Source: JAFEBO01 sp050730655 (GTDB lineage Bacteria > Planctomycetota > Phycisphaerae > Phycisphaerales > UBA1924). Taken from it: 64,000 nucleotides of DNA. The DNA lies in assembly GCA_050730655.1 (NCBI GenBank), contig JBOHNL010000014.1, positions 248,001-312,000 of the forward strand, read 5' to 3'. This document shows, one piece after another, positions 25,245 through 34,572 of this stretch (position 1 is its first letter; each line of letters starts with the position of its first letter). The notes beneath the pieces were generated by a model. That model did not search any database. It was not told where the DNA came from and worked only from the letters and a program-made list of their open reading frames with translations. A program made the position numbers and the translations under genes.

Positions 25245-26527
25245 GTTCAATCGCTACGCACGACCATGATGCCGTGCTTCATCACGATCAGTCGCACGAG
25301 CATCTGCTCCGCGACAGCAACGTCCGTTTCTCGGGCGGCGCGAGCCTCTCGATGCTGTTTGTCATCATGGCGCTCGTCGGCCTTGGCGCGACCGTGGCCA
25401 GCATGTTTATGTACACCGGGAAACTGCACGCGATCGCCAGCTTTCAGATGGCCGCGATGGGTTGCCTTGCGATGTGCCTCGGCGGCATGTTCTTCACGCT
25501 CGTCATGAGCTTGATGGCCTCCGGCTGGTCGGTCACGCTCCATCGCCAGTTCCAGAACTTGATGGTGCTCGCGCCGGTGATGCTCATCGTCGCCTCGATC
25601 GTTCCGCTCTACGACATGTTCATTGGCCACGGCATCCTCTACCTGTGGATGAATCCGGAATACAAGAGCAACATCGTGCTCGAGGAGAAGATCGGGTACC
25701 TCAAGCCCAGCTTTTTCCTCGTTCGCCTGATGCTCTACTTCACGGTCTGGACGATTATCGCTTGGAAGCTCAGCGGATATTCGATCAAACAGGACCAGAC
25801 CGGCGACAAGTGGCTGACCAACAAGGCTCGTTTCACGAGCAGTTGGGGCATGCTCGCGTTCGCTCTGACGACCGCGTTTGCCGCCTTCGACCTGCTCATG
25901 TCGATGGACTTCCGCTTCTTCAGCACGATGTGGGGCGTCTACTACTTCGCCTCAGCAGCATTCAGCGGCATCGCAGCCCTCGTCCTGATCGTCGTCCCGC
26001 TTCGCCGCGCAGGAAAGCTCGAAGGACTCGTCACGTCCGAGCACTTCCACGACATCGGCAAGCTCATGTTCACCTTCACTGTCTTCTGGGCGTACATCGC
26101 CTTCAGCCAGTATTTCCTGATCTGGTACTCGAACGTTCCCGAAGAAACCGTCTGGTACCTCGTCCGCAAGCGCGATGGCTGGCAGTTTGTCTTCTTCCTG
26201 CTCGCGATCGGGCACTTCATCGTCCCGTTCCTGATCCTGCTCTTCCGTAGCGTGAAGCGCTCACCGACCGCCCTCGCCGTCGTTGCCATCTGGATGGTCT
26301 TCATTCACTTCACCGACATGTTCTTCATTGTCCGCCCGATGGTCACGACGCGTCCGGACTCGCCCGTTCTGACGCCGCTCAGCGGTTTTTGGGTTGATCT
26401 CGCGGCGGTCTTCGGCATGATCGGTCTCCTGGGCTTCATGCTCATCCGCCGCCTGTCGTCGGTCCCCCTTATTCCACTTCGCGATCCGCGTCTGGCCGAG
26501 TCCATCGAGCACAAGAACTACATCTAA
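25241..26527 (+). CDS. actF: Alternative complex III subunit ActF, NrfD-like membrane protein
   Basis: 428 residues with about ten predicted membrane helices. The His/Asp-rich N-terminus (HDHDAVLHHDQSHEH) is soluble. Blocks FTSSWGMLAFALTTAFAAFDLLMSMDFRFFSTMWGVYYFASA and HDIGKLMFTFTVFWAYIAFSQYFLIWY (cited in parts) are typical of ActF. It pairs with ActC in the membrane arm but is not thought to bind quinol. The GTG start overlaps the actE stop. A 132-base gap precedes the next gene. Confidence 0.93.
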   Translation: MSSIATHDHDAVLHHDQSHEHLLRDSNVRFSGGASLSMLFVIMALVGLGATVASMFMYTGKLHAIASFQMAAMGCLAMCLGGMFFTLVMSLMASGWSVTLHRQFQNLMVLAPVMLIVASIVPLYDMFIGHGILYLWMNPEYKSNIVLEEKIGYLKPSFFLVRLMLYFTVWTIIAWKLSGYSIKQDQTGDKWLTNKARFTSSWGMLAFALTTAFAAFDLLMSMDFRFFSTMWGVYYFASAAFSGIAALVLIVVPLRRAGKLEGLVTSEHFHDIGKLMFTFTVFWAYIAFSQYFLIWYSNVPEETVWYLVRKRDGWQFVFFLLAIGHFIVPFLILLFRSVKRSPTALAVVAIWMVFIHFTDMFFIVRPMVTTRPDSPVLTPLSGFWVDLAAVFGMIGLLGFMLIRRLSSVPLIPLRDPRLAESIEHKNYI

Positions 26528-26659
26528 CCTGCCTACCAGCAGGGATTTGTCTGCCGTCCGCGCTCAAACTTTCCTCGCTAGAATCTTTCGTCTGACAGCA
26601 ATTTGTCCCGCCTGACAGTAAAATGGCCGCTTGGGCCCGTCCGGCAAAGAGAAAACAGC

Positions 26660-27031
26660 ATGTCGAGCCACGAACACAGCAGCCATGGTCACGCCGACGC
26701 TTGGCACCACCACAGCAATGCCGAAGGTGTGCCGCAGCATGAGCATGCCGCGACCATCAACACCAAGAACACGTTCCTGGTGCTCTTTGTGATCTTCGGG
26801 TTCACGGCGGTGTTCATCCTGGTCACGGTTCTCTACTTCAATGTCAGCGTGCGCCAGCTTCAGGACAAGCGCATCGAGAACACGGGCGGAGCGCTCGTGT
26901 ACAACGCCATGCGTGGTCAGATGGAAGCCGACCTTTCGACGTTTGGCGTCGTTGATCCGGCGACCAAGACCGTTCGCATTCCCGTCGATCGCGCGATTGA
27001 TCGTGTCGTGAAGCGCTACCAGAGCAAATAG
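26660..27031 (+). CDS. Small single-pass membrane protein in the act/cox operon, function unknown
   Basis: 123 residues. A His/Ser-rich N-terminus (MSSHEHSSHGHADAWHHH) is followed by one membrane helix (about 36-60: FLVLFVIFGFTAVFILVTVLYF) and a soluble tail of about 60 residues containing the signature-like DPATKTVRIPVDRAIDRVV. The ATG at 26660 was chosen because upstream in-frame residues are not hydrophobic or conserved-looking. Position between actF and the SCO gene suggests a role in assembling or bridging ACIII and the oxidase. The last motif resembles segments of small cytochrome-oxidase-operon proteins, but I cannot name a family. Confidence 0.75.
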   Translation: MSSHEHSSHGHADAWHHHSNAEGVPQHEHAATINTKNTFLVLFVIFGFTAVFILVTVLYFNVSVRQLQDKRIENTGGALVYNAMRGQMEADLSTFGVVDPATKTVRIPVDRAIDRVVKRYQSK

Positions 27032-27053
27032 GCCGTCGGCTTAGGAGTTTTCC

Positions 27054-28085
27054 GTGTTCGGTTCGCGTCGCCAACTTCTCGCTCTCGTGCCTGCCCTGGC
27101 AATGGCGGCAGGTGCGTCTGCGCAGATCGGGCGCGCGTACGACCCGTCGAAGGCCGGAATCGCACCCGCAACGGGCGCAATGACAAGCGGGCTTGACACC
27201 GATCAGAAGGTCGGCGCGTTTGTTCCAATGGAGCTCCAGTTCACGAGCGCAGAGGGCAAGCAGGTGCGCGTCGGCGATCTGTTTGATCTCCAGAAGGGAT
27301 CGGCGGCTTCGGGTGGCATGCATCGCCCGGTCCTCGTCTGCCTCGTCTACTACGACTGCCCGGTCGTTTGCAGTGCGACGATGGACAAACTTGCTGGTGC
27401 GTTCCGTCGCCTCGATTACAAGATCGGCAAAGATTACAAGGTCGCGTACTTCAGCTTTGATTCGACCGAGACCGCGGCACGCGCGAAGCAGGTCAAAGAC
27501 GCGTATCTCGTCGGCCATCCGGATGGTTTGTGGGATGGTGGCAAGTTCAATCCGGTCATCGCCGACAACTGGAATTTCTTCGTCGGGACCGCCGCGGCAA
27601 ACCGCGAACTCGCGAACTCGCTTGGCTTTAAGTATCGCGCGTCCGACAACGGCCAGTTCGCCCACTCGTCGGTCTTCATGATTCTGACGCCCGATGGGCG
27701 CGTGGCGCGGTATCTCTCGCCGTTCCTGGGCGACGACAAGGCGCTCGCCGAGCAGATGAAGCTCGCGTTGATCGAAGCGTCAGATGGCAAGATCGCCAAG
27801 GGCGTCAGCGAACTGATGATGAGCTGGTGTTTCATGTACGACCCCAAAGCCGGCGCGTACACGTTGCAGGCGATGCGGGTAATGAAGATCGGCGCGATCG
27901 TTTCGATCGCCGCGGTCGGCTCGCTCGTGATGGGCATGATGATCATGGAACGGACCCGTCGTCGCCGTCCGCCTTCGTCGAACGCGGCGTCGGGAAGCGA
28001 CGGCAACGGCGGGGGACCGGATAAGAACGATGGACAGAATCCGACGGGCGGAATTTCGACCGGCGGCGTTTCAGTTGCAGTTTGA
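27054..28085 (+). CDS. SCO1/SenC/PrrC family copper chaperone
   Basis: Delivers copper to, or reduces, the CuA site of cytochrome oxidase subunit II in the periplasm. The 343-residue product has a signal peptide (about 1-23), a thioredoxin fold with the copper motif CPVVC (Cys102 and Cys106) and the distal ligand His204 in QFAHSSVFMIL. A membrane segment follows near the C-terminus (about 278-298), then a Gly/Ser/Asn-rich tail. The C-terminal anchor is unusual for SCO but common in this operon type. The GTG at 27054 was chosen with AGGAG 6 bases upstream. It lies directly before coxB, its expected client. Confidence 0.93.
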   Translation: MFGSRRQLLALVPALAMAAGASAQIGRAYDPSKAGIAPATGAMTSGLDTDQKVGAFVPMELQFTSAEGKQVRVGDLFDLQKGSAASGGMHRPVLVCLVYYDCPVVCSATMDKLAGAFRRLDYKIGKDYKVAYFSFDSTETAARAKQVKDAYLVGHPDGLWDGGKFNPVIADNWNFFVGTAAANRELANSLGFKYRASDNGQFAHSSVFMILTPDGRVARYLSPFLGDDKALAEQMKLALIEASDGKIAKGVSELMMSWCFMYDPKAGAYTLQAMRVMKIGAIVSIAAVGSLVMGMMIMERTRRRRPPSSNAASGSDGNGGGPDKNDGQNPTGGISTGGVSVAV

Positions 28086-28106
28086 GTGTGCGAACGGAGT
28101 GACGGT

Positions 28107-29315
28107 GTGCTGAAGACATTGACGAACAACTGGACCGCGACGCTCGCCGAAGGACCTGAAGGTTGGTGGGCGGTCGGCTGGCGCTGGTTCTTTCACAACT
28201 TCGGTGTGAACGAAAACGCCGTGCTGACCGACAAGCTCTACATGGAGATCTTCTGGATCAGCGTCGGCTGGTTCGTCTTCCTGATGGCGATCATGATCGG
28301 ATGCGTGATCAAGTATCGCCGGCGTCCCGGCGTGCCCGCGCCGTACAGCCCGTCGCACAACACGCGGCTCGAGCTCATCTGGACGATCGTTCCATGCTTC
28401 TTCCTTTTCTACATCTTCCTGCAGGGTTTTCATGTGTACATCGACAAGCTCGTCGCTCCCGGCGATTCGCTTCAGATGACGCTCACCGCTAAGAAGTGGG
28501 ACTGGACGATCACCTATCCAAACGGCGCTGCCAGCCCGGAGCGCACGCTCATCGGCGCGGACAGCACGCAGTTCGCCGGCATCAACGGCTCGCCCGGATC
28601 ACGCCCGGTACCGATTTTCTACATGCCCGGTGACGTGCCCGTTCACATCAACATGATCAGCCAGGACGTCATGCACTCCTTCTGGGTGCCCGACTTCCGC
28701 GTGAAGTTCGACGTCTTCCCGAACCGTTACACGACGTACTGGTTCCAGGCCAAGCTGAAGGATGCTGAAACCAGCAATCTGAAGGACTCGGCCGGCAAGG
28801 ATGTTGTCACAGCGCAGGGTGAGAAGGTTCCGTACATCGATCACTTCATCTTCTGCGCCGAATACTGCGGCGATCAGCACTCGGAGATGCTCGGCGTCAT
28901 CCGCATCGTTCCGATGGCCTACTACCTCGCAAAGACCGAGGAGTGGAACATCGAAGGCAAGACGCCGGCTGAAATCGGCAAGCTTGTGTATCAGTCGCAG
29001 GGCTGCAGCGCATGCCACACGATCGACGGCAGCAAAGGCGCGGCCCCGACGTGGAAAGATCTCTACATGAGCCATCAGCCGACCAACGCCGGCGATGTCG
29101 TCGCCGACGACAACTACATCCGCGAGTCGGTCTTCACGCCGCAGGCAAAGATCGTCGACGGATACCCGAGCAACATGCCGGTGTACACGGGTGCTCAGAT
29201 CGACGAGAGGCGTCTGCAGGGCGTCATCGCGTTCATGAAGAGCATCAGCAAGTTCGCCCCCGCCGAGGGCACTGCCCCGGCTCCCGCACCCGCCCCCGAA
29301 CCAGTCAAGAAGTAA
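28107..29315 (+). CDS. coxB: Cytochrome c oxidase subunit II with fused cytochrome c domain (caa3 type)
   Basis: 402 residues. Two membrane helices (about 47-68 and 88-108) anchor a periplasmic cupredoxin domain with all CuA ligands: His190, Cys250, Glu252 (backbone), Cys254, His258 and Met261 (in CAEYCGDQHSEM). A C-terminal cytochrome c domain (about 285-385) has heme site CSACH (300-304) and a likely axial Met in YPSNMPVY, defining the caa3 type. The GTG at 28107 was chosen because GGAG lies 7 bases upstream, rather than the GTG at 28086 that abuts the SCO stop. A Pro/Ala tail ends the protein. Electrons may pass from ACIII straight to this domain. Confidence 0.96.
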   Translation: MLKTLTNNWTATLAEGPEGWWAVGWRWFFHNFGVNENAVLTDKLYMEIFWISVGWFVFLMAIMIGCVIKYRRRPGVPAPYSPSHNTRLELIWTIVPCFFLFYIFLQGFHVYIDKLVAPGDSLQMTLTAKKWDWTITYPNGAASPERTLIGADSTQFAGINGSPGSRPVPIFYMPGDVPVHINMISQDVMHSFWVPDFRVKFDVFPNRYTTYWFQAKLKDAETSNLKDSAGKDVVTAQGEKVPYIDHFIFCAEYCGDQHSEMLGVIRIVPMAYYLAKTEEWNIEGKTPAEIGKLVYQSQGCSACHTIDGSKGAAPTWKDLYMSHQPTNAGDVVADDNYIRESVFTPQAKIVDGYPSNMPVYTGAQIDERRLQGVIAFMKSISKFAPAEGTAPAPAPAPEPVKK

Positions 29316-29357
29316 GCAACCCGGATCAGACCGGCCGGATCAGAATCGAGGCACGCC

Positions 29358-31208
29358 ATGACCACGCTTGATAATTCCAGAGCCCACGAACTCGGTGGCC
29401 ACGGTGGCCACGGCCACCACGAAGGAAGCTACCTGACCCCCAAGGGCGGGTTCTTCACCACCGTGTGGGATTGGGCCACCACCGTCGATCACAAGAAGAT
29501 CGGCGTGATGTACCTGTTCGCGGTGCTGTTCATGTTCTTCCTGGGTGGTCTCGCGGCACTCGCCGTGCGCACCGAGTTGCTCGATCCGGTCCGCACCATT
29601 GTGGTACAGGCGACCGATGCTCAGGGCAAGCCGATGGTGGACGCCGACGGCAAGCCGGTGATGAAGACAGAGATCACCGGCCAGACCCTGGCGCGCTGGA
29701 TTCCGCCCAAGGGTGGCGAGATCACCAGCATCGACTACGGCAACCAGCTCTACAACCGCGCGTTCACGCTGCACGGCGCGATCATGGTCTTCATGGTCAT
29801 CATCCCCAGCATCCCCGCTTCGCTGGGTAACTTCTTTATCCCCCTGATGCTCGGCGCAAAGGACGTCGCGTTCCCAAGGCTCAACTTGTTGAGTTGGTAC
29901 ATCTACGTGACCGGATCGATCTTTGCGGTTTGCTCGATTCTGCTCGGCGGCGTCGACACCGGCTGGACGTTCTACACGCCGTACTCGACCACGACGGATG
30001 CTGAACACGCAAACGTTGTGCTGATGGTGCTCGGCGCGTTCATCCTCGGTTTCAGTTCGATTCTGACCGGATTGAACTTCATCGTGACCGTCCACAAGCT
30101 CCGTGCCCCCGGCATGGGCTGGTTTGACATGCCCCTCTTCATCTGGGCCATGTATTCGACGAGCATCATTCAGGTCCTCGCGACGCCGGTCATCGGCATC
30201 ACCCTCCTGCTGCTCGTGTTCGAGCGCATGTTCCGAATCGGCATCTTCGATCCCGCGCTCGGCGGCGACCCGGTTCTCTACCAGCACTTCTTCTGGTTCT
30301 ATAGCCACCCGGTGGTGTACGTGATGATCCTGCCCGCCTTCGGCGTGATCAGCGAAATCATCCCGGTTCACACGCACAAGAAGATCTTCGGCTACCGCGC
30401 CGTCGCGTTTGCTTCCCTGGGCGTCGCTCTCGTCAGCTTCCTGGTCTGGGGACACCACATGTTCGCCAGCTCGGGCGAACTGGGCGCCACCGTCTTCTCG
30501 GCGTTGACCTTCCTCGTCGCCATCCCGACGGCCGTCAAGGTCTTCAACTGGATCGCGACGCTGTACAAGGGCTCGATCGCGCTCACCACGCCGATGCTCT
30601 ATGCCCTGATGTTCCTCTTCCTCTTCTCGATCGGCGGCCTGACCGGCCTTCCCCTCGGCGCTCTCGCGACCGACCTCCACTTGCACGATTCCTACTTCGT
30701 CGTCGCGCACTTCCACTACGTCATGATGGGCGGCACGATCATCACGTTCATCGCCGGACTCCATCACTGGTGGCCCAAGATGTTCGGAAAGATGTACAAC
30801 CAGTTCTGGGCCAGCACGGGTGCCTGGACCGTCTTCGTCGGCTTCAACCTCACCTTCTTTACGCAGTTCTTCCTTGGTACCCAGGGAATGCCGCGGCGTT
30901 ACGCCAGCTATGTCTCCGAGTACCAGACGCTTCACATCTGGTCCACCGTTGGTTCGTACATCCTGCTCCTTGGTTTCTTGATTCACCTCTTCACGTTCAT
31001 CCACTCGCTGGTTGCCGGCCGCAAGGCTCCGGCAAATCCGTGGGGCGGCTTGACGCTGGAGTGGGAGGCCGAGAGCCCGCCCATCGAGCACAACTTCGCG
31101 CACGAGCCGATCGTGACGCACGGCCCGTACGACTACGAGACCACCGTGCCTCCGCACTGGAGCGCGAAGGACTATCCCCTCCCGCACATCCCCGCCAACG
31201 CGCACTGA
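29358..31208 (+). CDS. coxA: Cytochrome c oxidase subunit I, A2-type heme-copper oxidase
   Basis: 616 residues with twelve or more membrane helices; site of oxygen reduction and proton pumping. Ligands are present: His139 (low-spin heme), His317 with Tyr321 (CuB and its crosslinked Tyr), His366-His367 (CuB), His451 (high-spin heme) and His453 (low-spin heme). The motif WFYSHPVVYV (313-322) lacks the Glu of A1 enzymes (HPEVY) and has the Tyr-Ser pair that marks A2 oxidases such as Thermus caa3. A loop of about 60 residues (72-133) between the first helices is longer than usual. Located in the order coxB-coxA-coxC-coxD. Confidence 0.97.
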   Translation: MTTLDNSRAHELGGHGGHGHHEGSYLTPKGGFFTTVWDWATTVDHKKIGVMYLFAVLFMFFLGGLAALAVRTELLDPVRTIVVQATDAQGKPMVDADGKPVMKTEITGQTLARWIPPKGGEITSIDYGNQLYNRAFTLHGAIMVFMVIIPSIPASLGNFFIPLMLGAKDVAFPRLNLLSWYIYVTGSIFAVCSILLGGVDTGWTFYTPYSTTTDAEHANVVLMVLGAFILGFSSILTGLNFIVTVHKLRAPGMGWFDMPLFIWAMYSTSIIQVLATPVIGITLLLLVFERMFRIGIFDPALGGDPVLYQHFFWFYSHPVVYVMILPAFGVISEIIPVHTHKKIFGYRAVAFASLGVALVSFLVWGHHMFASSGELGATVFSALTFLVAIPTAVKVFNWIATLYKGSIALTTPMLYALMFLFLFSIGGLTGLPLGALATDLHLHDSYFVVAHFHYVMMGGTIITFIAGLHHWWPKMFGKMYNQFWASTGAWTVFVGFNLTFFTQFFLGTQGMPRRYASYVSEYQTLHIWSTVGSYILLLGFLIHLFTFIHSLVAGRKAPANPWGGLTLEWEAESPPIEHNFAHEPIVTHGPYDYETTVPPHWSAKDYPLPHIPANAH

Positions 31209-31241
31209 CCCAGTGTCTCACGTTTCTCACGAGAACCAGGC

Positions 31242-32042
31242 ATGACCACACTCGATACAAGGTCCAATCCGCTGGGTGCAGACGTGCAGGGAGGCGCAGA
31301 GCCGCTCTGGAAGCGATATCTGCCCGGCCACCACTGGCGCACGGCGGATGAAGAGTTCGACGCCTGCACGCTGGGCTTCTGGCTCTTCCTCGCCACCGAA
31401 GTGCTTTTGTTTGCCGGCCTCTTTTGCGCCTATGCGATTATGCGGTTCAAGTTCCCGCAGGCGTTCGCCAACGGCTCGTCCTACCTCGACTGGCGCTGGG
31501 GAACGCTGAACACGGTGGTGCTGCTGCTCTCGTCATACACGATGGCAGCTTCAATCCGCGCGTTCCAGCTGGATCATCAGCGCAAAGGCCGGATCCTGCT
31601 CGCGAGCACGTTTGTCTTTGGCCTCTGCTTCCTCCTGATCAAGTTCACGTTCGAATACACCCCGAAGCTCTCGGGCTGGTTCATCGCCTTCGATCCTGCT
31701 CTCTCGCATTACAAGGACCTGATCGACGGCCACGCCCTCGGCGGCCTCTTCCATCACGTCGCGGGCTACGGGGGCAAGGCTCCGGGCCAGTTCTTCTCGT
31801 ACGCGTTCTCCGAAGACGCGTGGGAGCCGCTCTGGTGGAGCATCTACTACTGCGCCACGGGTATTCACGCCCTGCACGTCGTGATCGGCATGACGCTGAT
31901 CGCGTGGTGCTTCCGCCGCGCGGTGCTGTTCAAGGCATACGGGCCGGGCCACTACACGATGGTCGAGAACACGGGCCTCTACTGGCACTTGGTCGATCTG
32001 ATCTGGATCTTCCTTTTCCCGCTGCTCTACCTGATTCACTGA
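31242..32042 (+). CDS. coxC: Cytochrome c oxidase subunit III
   Basis: 266 residues with about seven membrane helices. Family features include FDACTLGFWLFLATEVLLFAGLFCAY near the N-terminus, WGTLNTVVLLLSSYTMA, the central GIHALHVVIGMTLIAW and the terminal MVENTGLYWHLVDLIWIFLFPLLYL. It stabilises subunit I. The soluble loop between the middle helices (about 150-190, containing HALGGLFHHVAGYGGKAPGQFFS) is longer than in compact CoxC proteins. It begins 33 bases after coxA and ends 84 bases before coxD. Confidence 0.95.
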   Translation: MTTLDTRSNPLGADVQGGAEPLWKRYLPGHHWRTADEEFDACTLGFWLFLATEVLLFAGLFCAYAIMRFKFPQAFANGSSYLDWRWGTLNTVVLLLSSYTMAASIRAFQLDHQRKGRILLASTFVFGLCFLLIKFTFEYTPKLSGWFIAFDPALSHYKDLIDGHALGGLFHHVAGYGGKAPGQFFSYAFSEDAWEPLWWSIYYCATGIHALHVVIGMTLIAWCFRRAVLFKAYGPGHYTMVENTGLYWHLVDLIWIFLFPLLYLIH

Positions 32043-32126
32043 TACAAACCAGCCTCTCGCGCAGACGAGAGGTTGCCGCAACGAACACTCAAGCACAGCT
32101 TCTCACTTCCGAATCGAGACCGACGC

Positions 32127-32891
32127 ATGAGCACTCCACACGCCCTGACAACTGACGTCTTCGACGAACTCGATCCGCACGGTGGTGGTGCTGCGACCAA
32201 GCACTCACACCACATCGTTTCGGGCATGACCCTCGGGTCGATCCTCATGATTCTGCTCGCGTTTACGGCGATCACCGTCGGCGCAGCGCAGGCCGAGAAG
32301 TGGATCGAGGTTGCGCTTCACTTTGAGCTGCCCCGTTGGGTTAACGTCTTCGTCGCGATGAGCATCGCGACCGTCAAGGCGACGCTCGTGCTGATGTTCT
32401 TCATGCTGCTTCGCTACAGCAACCCGATCAACACCGTCGTCTTCCTCTTCTGTCTGCTCGCCTTCTCGCTCTTCCTCTTCTTCACGATGCTCGACCTTGG
32501 CACGCGCGGCGCGATCAACCCGATCAAGGCTCATCAAGTCGAAGCCGGCGGCATCGGCGGCATTCACGCCGGCTGGGGCGCCAACGCGCCGATCATCAAT
32601 CAGGCACCGGTTGTCTTCTGGCGCGAGCGCAAGATTGCCGACGTCGGTATCGACCGCTTTAACCAGATGAAGGCCATTCTGTCGCACCCGCACGAAGGCC
32701 ACGGCGACGGATCGACCAGCTCGACGGGCAACATCTCGATCAACCGCCCCGGCGTCACGCCCGGGCTCTTCGGTGCGGTCGCGCCCGCAGCGCACGACGA
32801 ACACGGTGCCCACGGAGCACACGATGCAGCTGGCGAAGGCCATGCCGCACCGGCCGCTCCCGATTCGCACGAGGCCCCTGCCAAGCACTGA
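32127..32891 (+). CDS. coxD: Cytochrome c oxidase subunit IV-like protein
   Basis: 254 residues. Three membrane helices (about 36-56, 68-90, 98-120) match the prokaryotic subunit IV (COX4_pro) family found last in such operons: ITVGAAQAEKW, MSIATVKATLVLMFFMLLRY. About 130 extra C-terminal residues end in a His/Ala-rich repeat (HDEHGAHGAHDAAGEGHAAP) that could bind metal. The ATG at 32127 was chosen; upstream in-frame residues are hydrophilic and unlike the family. The role is structural; the long tail is not part of the family. Confidence 0.85.
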   Translation: MSTPHALTTDVFDELDPHGGGAATKHSHHIVSGMTLGSILMILLAFTAITVGAAQAEKWIEVALHFELPRWVNVFVAMSIATVKATLVLMFFMLLRYSNPINTVVFLFCLLAFSLFLFFTMLDLGTRGAINPIKAHQVEAGGIGGIHAGWGANAPIINQAPVVFWRERKIADVGIDRFNQMKAILSHPHEGHGDGSTSSTGNISINRPGVTPGLFGAVAPAAHDEHGAHGAHDAAGEGHAAPAAPDSHEAPAKH

Positions 32892-32912
32892 TTGAACGAA
32901 AGGAGTTGAACC

Positions 32913-33683
32913 GTGAATATGGCGCGCCGAATCGCGCTCGCGGTCGCATTCCTCTCCGCATCGGGGCTTGGTTTCAGCGTCTACACGATGGCGCAGCGCG
33001 TCGCTGAGCACAATCAGCGCGAGCGCAAGGTCTATTTCTTCAAAGAGGTTCTGAAGAAGGATTTTGAGTTCAAGGGTGTGCCGGTCCACATCACCGACAT
33101 CAACCCCGGCACGCCCGACTGGCATCTGAACATCGAGTATGGGCCCGAAAATCTTCGGCTGCGGGTTTCGGTCCCGGGCAATCCAAAGTTGCCCGATCTC
33201 GTCGCGCACAACGACTGGCTTCGCGTTCTTCTGTTTGCGGAAGCACGTCATATCACCGCCGCGACGCTCCAGGAAAAAGTCGGCACCGGCGAAGTGCCTC
33301 AGCGCCTTGCGATTGTGACACGATCGCCCCTCCCCGGCGCCGAGCCCGGCAAGTGGCAGGACGTCTGGAAATCAGGCTGGGCGTACGACTTCTACGAATT
33401 CGACAACGGCCAGTTCAAGCACGAGCGCTTCACGTATCCGACCGGCAAGCCCGATCGCGAAACCAAGGCGGGCCAGTTACCCGCTGACACGTGGGAGTTT
33501 CAGGCCGCGTCTGCGGTCACGCCTCAGACGCAGCGTCCGAGCAACCGCTTCACGATGGATGCGCTGAACGCCGCAGGGTGGACGCTGCCTGCCGCGGCAT
33601 GGTCCACCATGCTGCTGCTCGGCTCGATCGCGATTGTGGTTGCGCCCGCCAGGCGACGCGCCGCAACAACGCCAATCACCTGA
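32913..33683 (+). CDS. Unknown bitopic protein ending the act/cox operon
   Basis: 256 residues. An N-terminal hydrophobic stretch (about 5-26) and a C-terminal helix (about 226-246, followed by PARRRAATT) flank a soluble domain of about 200 residues, probably periplasmic. Visible pieces include VHITDINPGTPDWHLNIEYG and WKSGWAYDFYEFDNGQF; no cofactor motif is evident. The GTG at 32913 was chosen with AGGAG 7 bases upstream. It follows coxD by 21 bases and its last 8 bases overlap the end of the convergent permease gene. Placement suggests an oxidase-assembly role, which is inference. Confidence 0.75.
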   Translation: MNMARRIALAVAFLSASGLGFSVYTMAQRVAEHNQRERKVYFFKEVLKKDFEFKGVPVHITDINPGTPDWHLNIEYGPENLRLRVSVPGNPKLPDLVAHNDWLRVLLFAEARHITAATLQEKVGTGEVPQRLAIVTRSPLPGAEPGKWQDVWKSGWAYDFYEFDNGQFKHERFTYPTGKPDRETKAGQLPADTWEFQAASAVTPQTQRPSNRFTMDALNAAGWTLPAAAWSTMLLLGSIAIVVAPARRRAATTPIT

Positions 33684-34572
33684 ACACGCTGGTATTGCCG
33701 CTGTAGATGATCTGGCCGACGTCGTTGCCGACCTTGGCCATCACCAGCCCGAGCAGAATGATCGCAAGAAAGCTCGCGACGAATGCTTCGGTGGTCGCAC
33801 GCCCGACGCCCTCAGCGCCCGGGCGGCAGTTAAAGCCCTTGTAGCAGGCGATGACGCCCATCGCGGCGCCAAAGAACACGCTTTTCACAAGGCCCTGCGT
33901 GATTTCATACCAGTTCACCAGCAGTTCGCTGTAGTAGAAGTACTGGTCGCGGTCCGCGCCGTAGAAATAGATCGTGATCAGCAGCCCGCCCAGCACGCCG
34001 CAGAGATTCGAAACAACCGTCAGAAACGGGATCATCACGACGCACGCGACCACCCGCGGCACAACCAGCACGCGAATCGGATCGCTCGCCATCGCCCGCA
34101 TCGCGTCGAGCTGCTCCGTCACCCGCATCGACCCAAGCGCTGCGGCCAGCGAACACCCGACGCGTCCGGCGAGCATCACGCCCGCCAGCACCGGACCAAG
34201 CTGCTTCACCACCGAGATGTTGATGACGCCGCCGAGCCGACCTTCCTGGCCGATCGCGCGAAACTGCGGGTAACCCTCAAAGGCCAGCGTCATTCCGATG
34301 AATGCACCGGTGAGCGCGAGCACGGGGATCGAGGTTGTTCCCACGAAATACAACTGCGGCATCAGCCGGTCACGCCGCGCCCACGTTCGCACATGAGGTA
34401 ATCCCGAGATCACGGCGCCGCAGAATCTCGAGAAGTGCGCGGCGCCAACCACCATCGTGAACATCCACGTGCCGGCAAAGCGGATCGATTCGATCACGCC
34501 CTCGCCGATCGAAACGATCGCGCCGAAGATTCCCTCGGAACCGGGCGCGGTTTCAATTCGGTGTTCGCTCAT
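33676..34572 (-). CDS. MlaE/YrbE-type ABC transporter permease
   Basis: 298 residues with about five to six membrane helices. MlaE family features: GALTGAFIGMTLAFEGY-like segment (ALTGAFIGMTLAFEG, about 90-104), VKQLGPVLAGVMLAGRVG, SMRVTEQLDAMRAMASDPIRVLVVPRVVAC and KSVFFGAAMGVIACYKGFNC...GVGRATTEAFV. MlaE proteins move phospholipids between membranes with an ATPase (MlaF) and an MCE protein (MlaD); neither lies in the window on this side. The ATG at 34572 was preferred over an upstream TTG. It converges with the act/cox operon with an 8-base overlap. Confidence 0.9.
   Translation of the reverse strand: MSEHRIETAPGSEGIFGAIVSIGEGVIESIRFAGTWMFTMVVGAAHFSRFCGAVISGLPHVRTWARRDRLMPQLYFVGTTSIPVLALTGAFIGMTLAFEGYPQFRAIGQEGRLGGVINISVVKQLGPVLAGVMLAGRVGCSLAAALGSMRVTEQLDAMRAMASDPIRVLVVPRVVACVVMIPFLTVVSNLCGVLGGLLITIYFYGADRDQYFYYSELLVNWYEITQGLVKSVFFGAAMGVIACYKGFNCRPGAEGVGRATTEAFVASFLAIILLGLVMAKVGNDVGQIIYSGNTSVFR

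Noticed and set aside
29340..31205. Minus-strand open frame of 621 codons
   Set aside because: Antisense to coxA; charged low-complexity sequence with no family signal.
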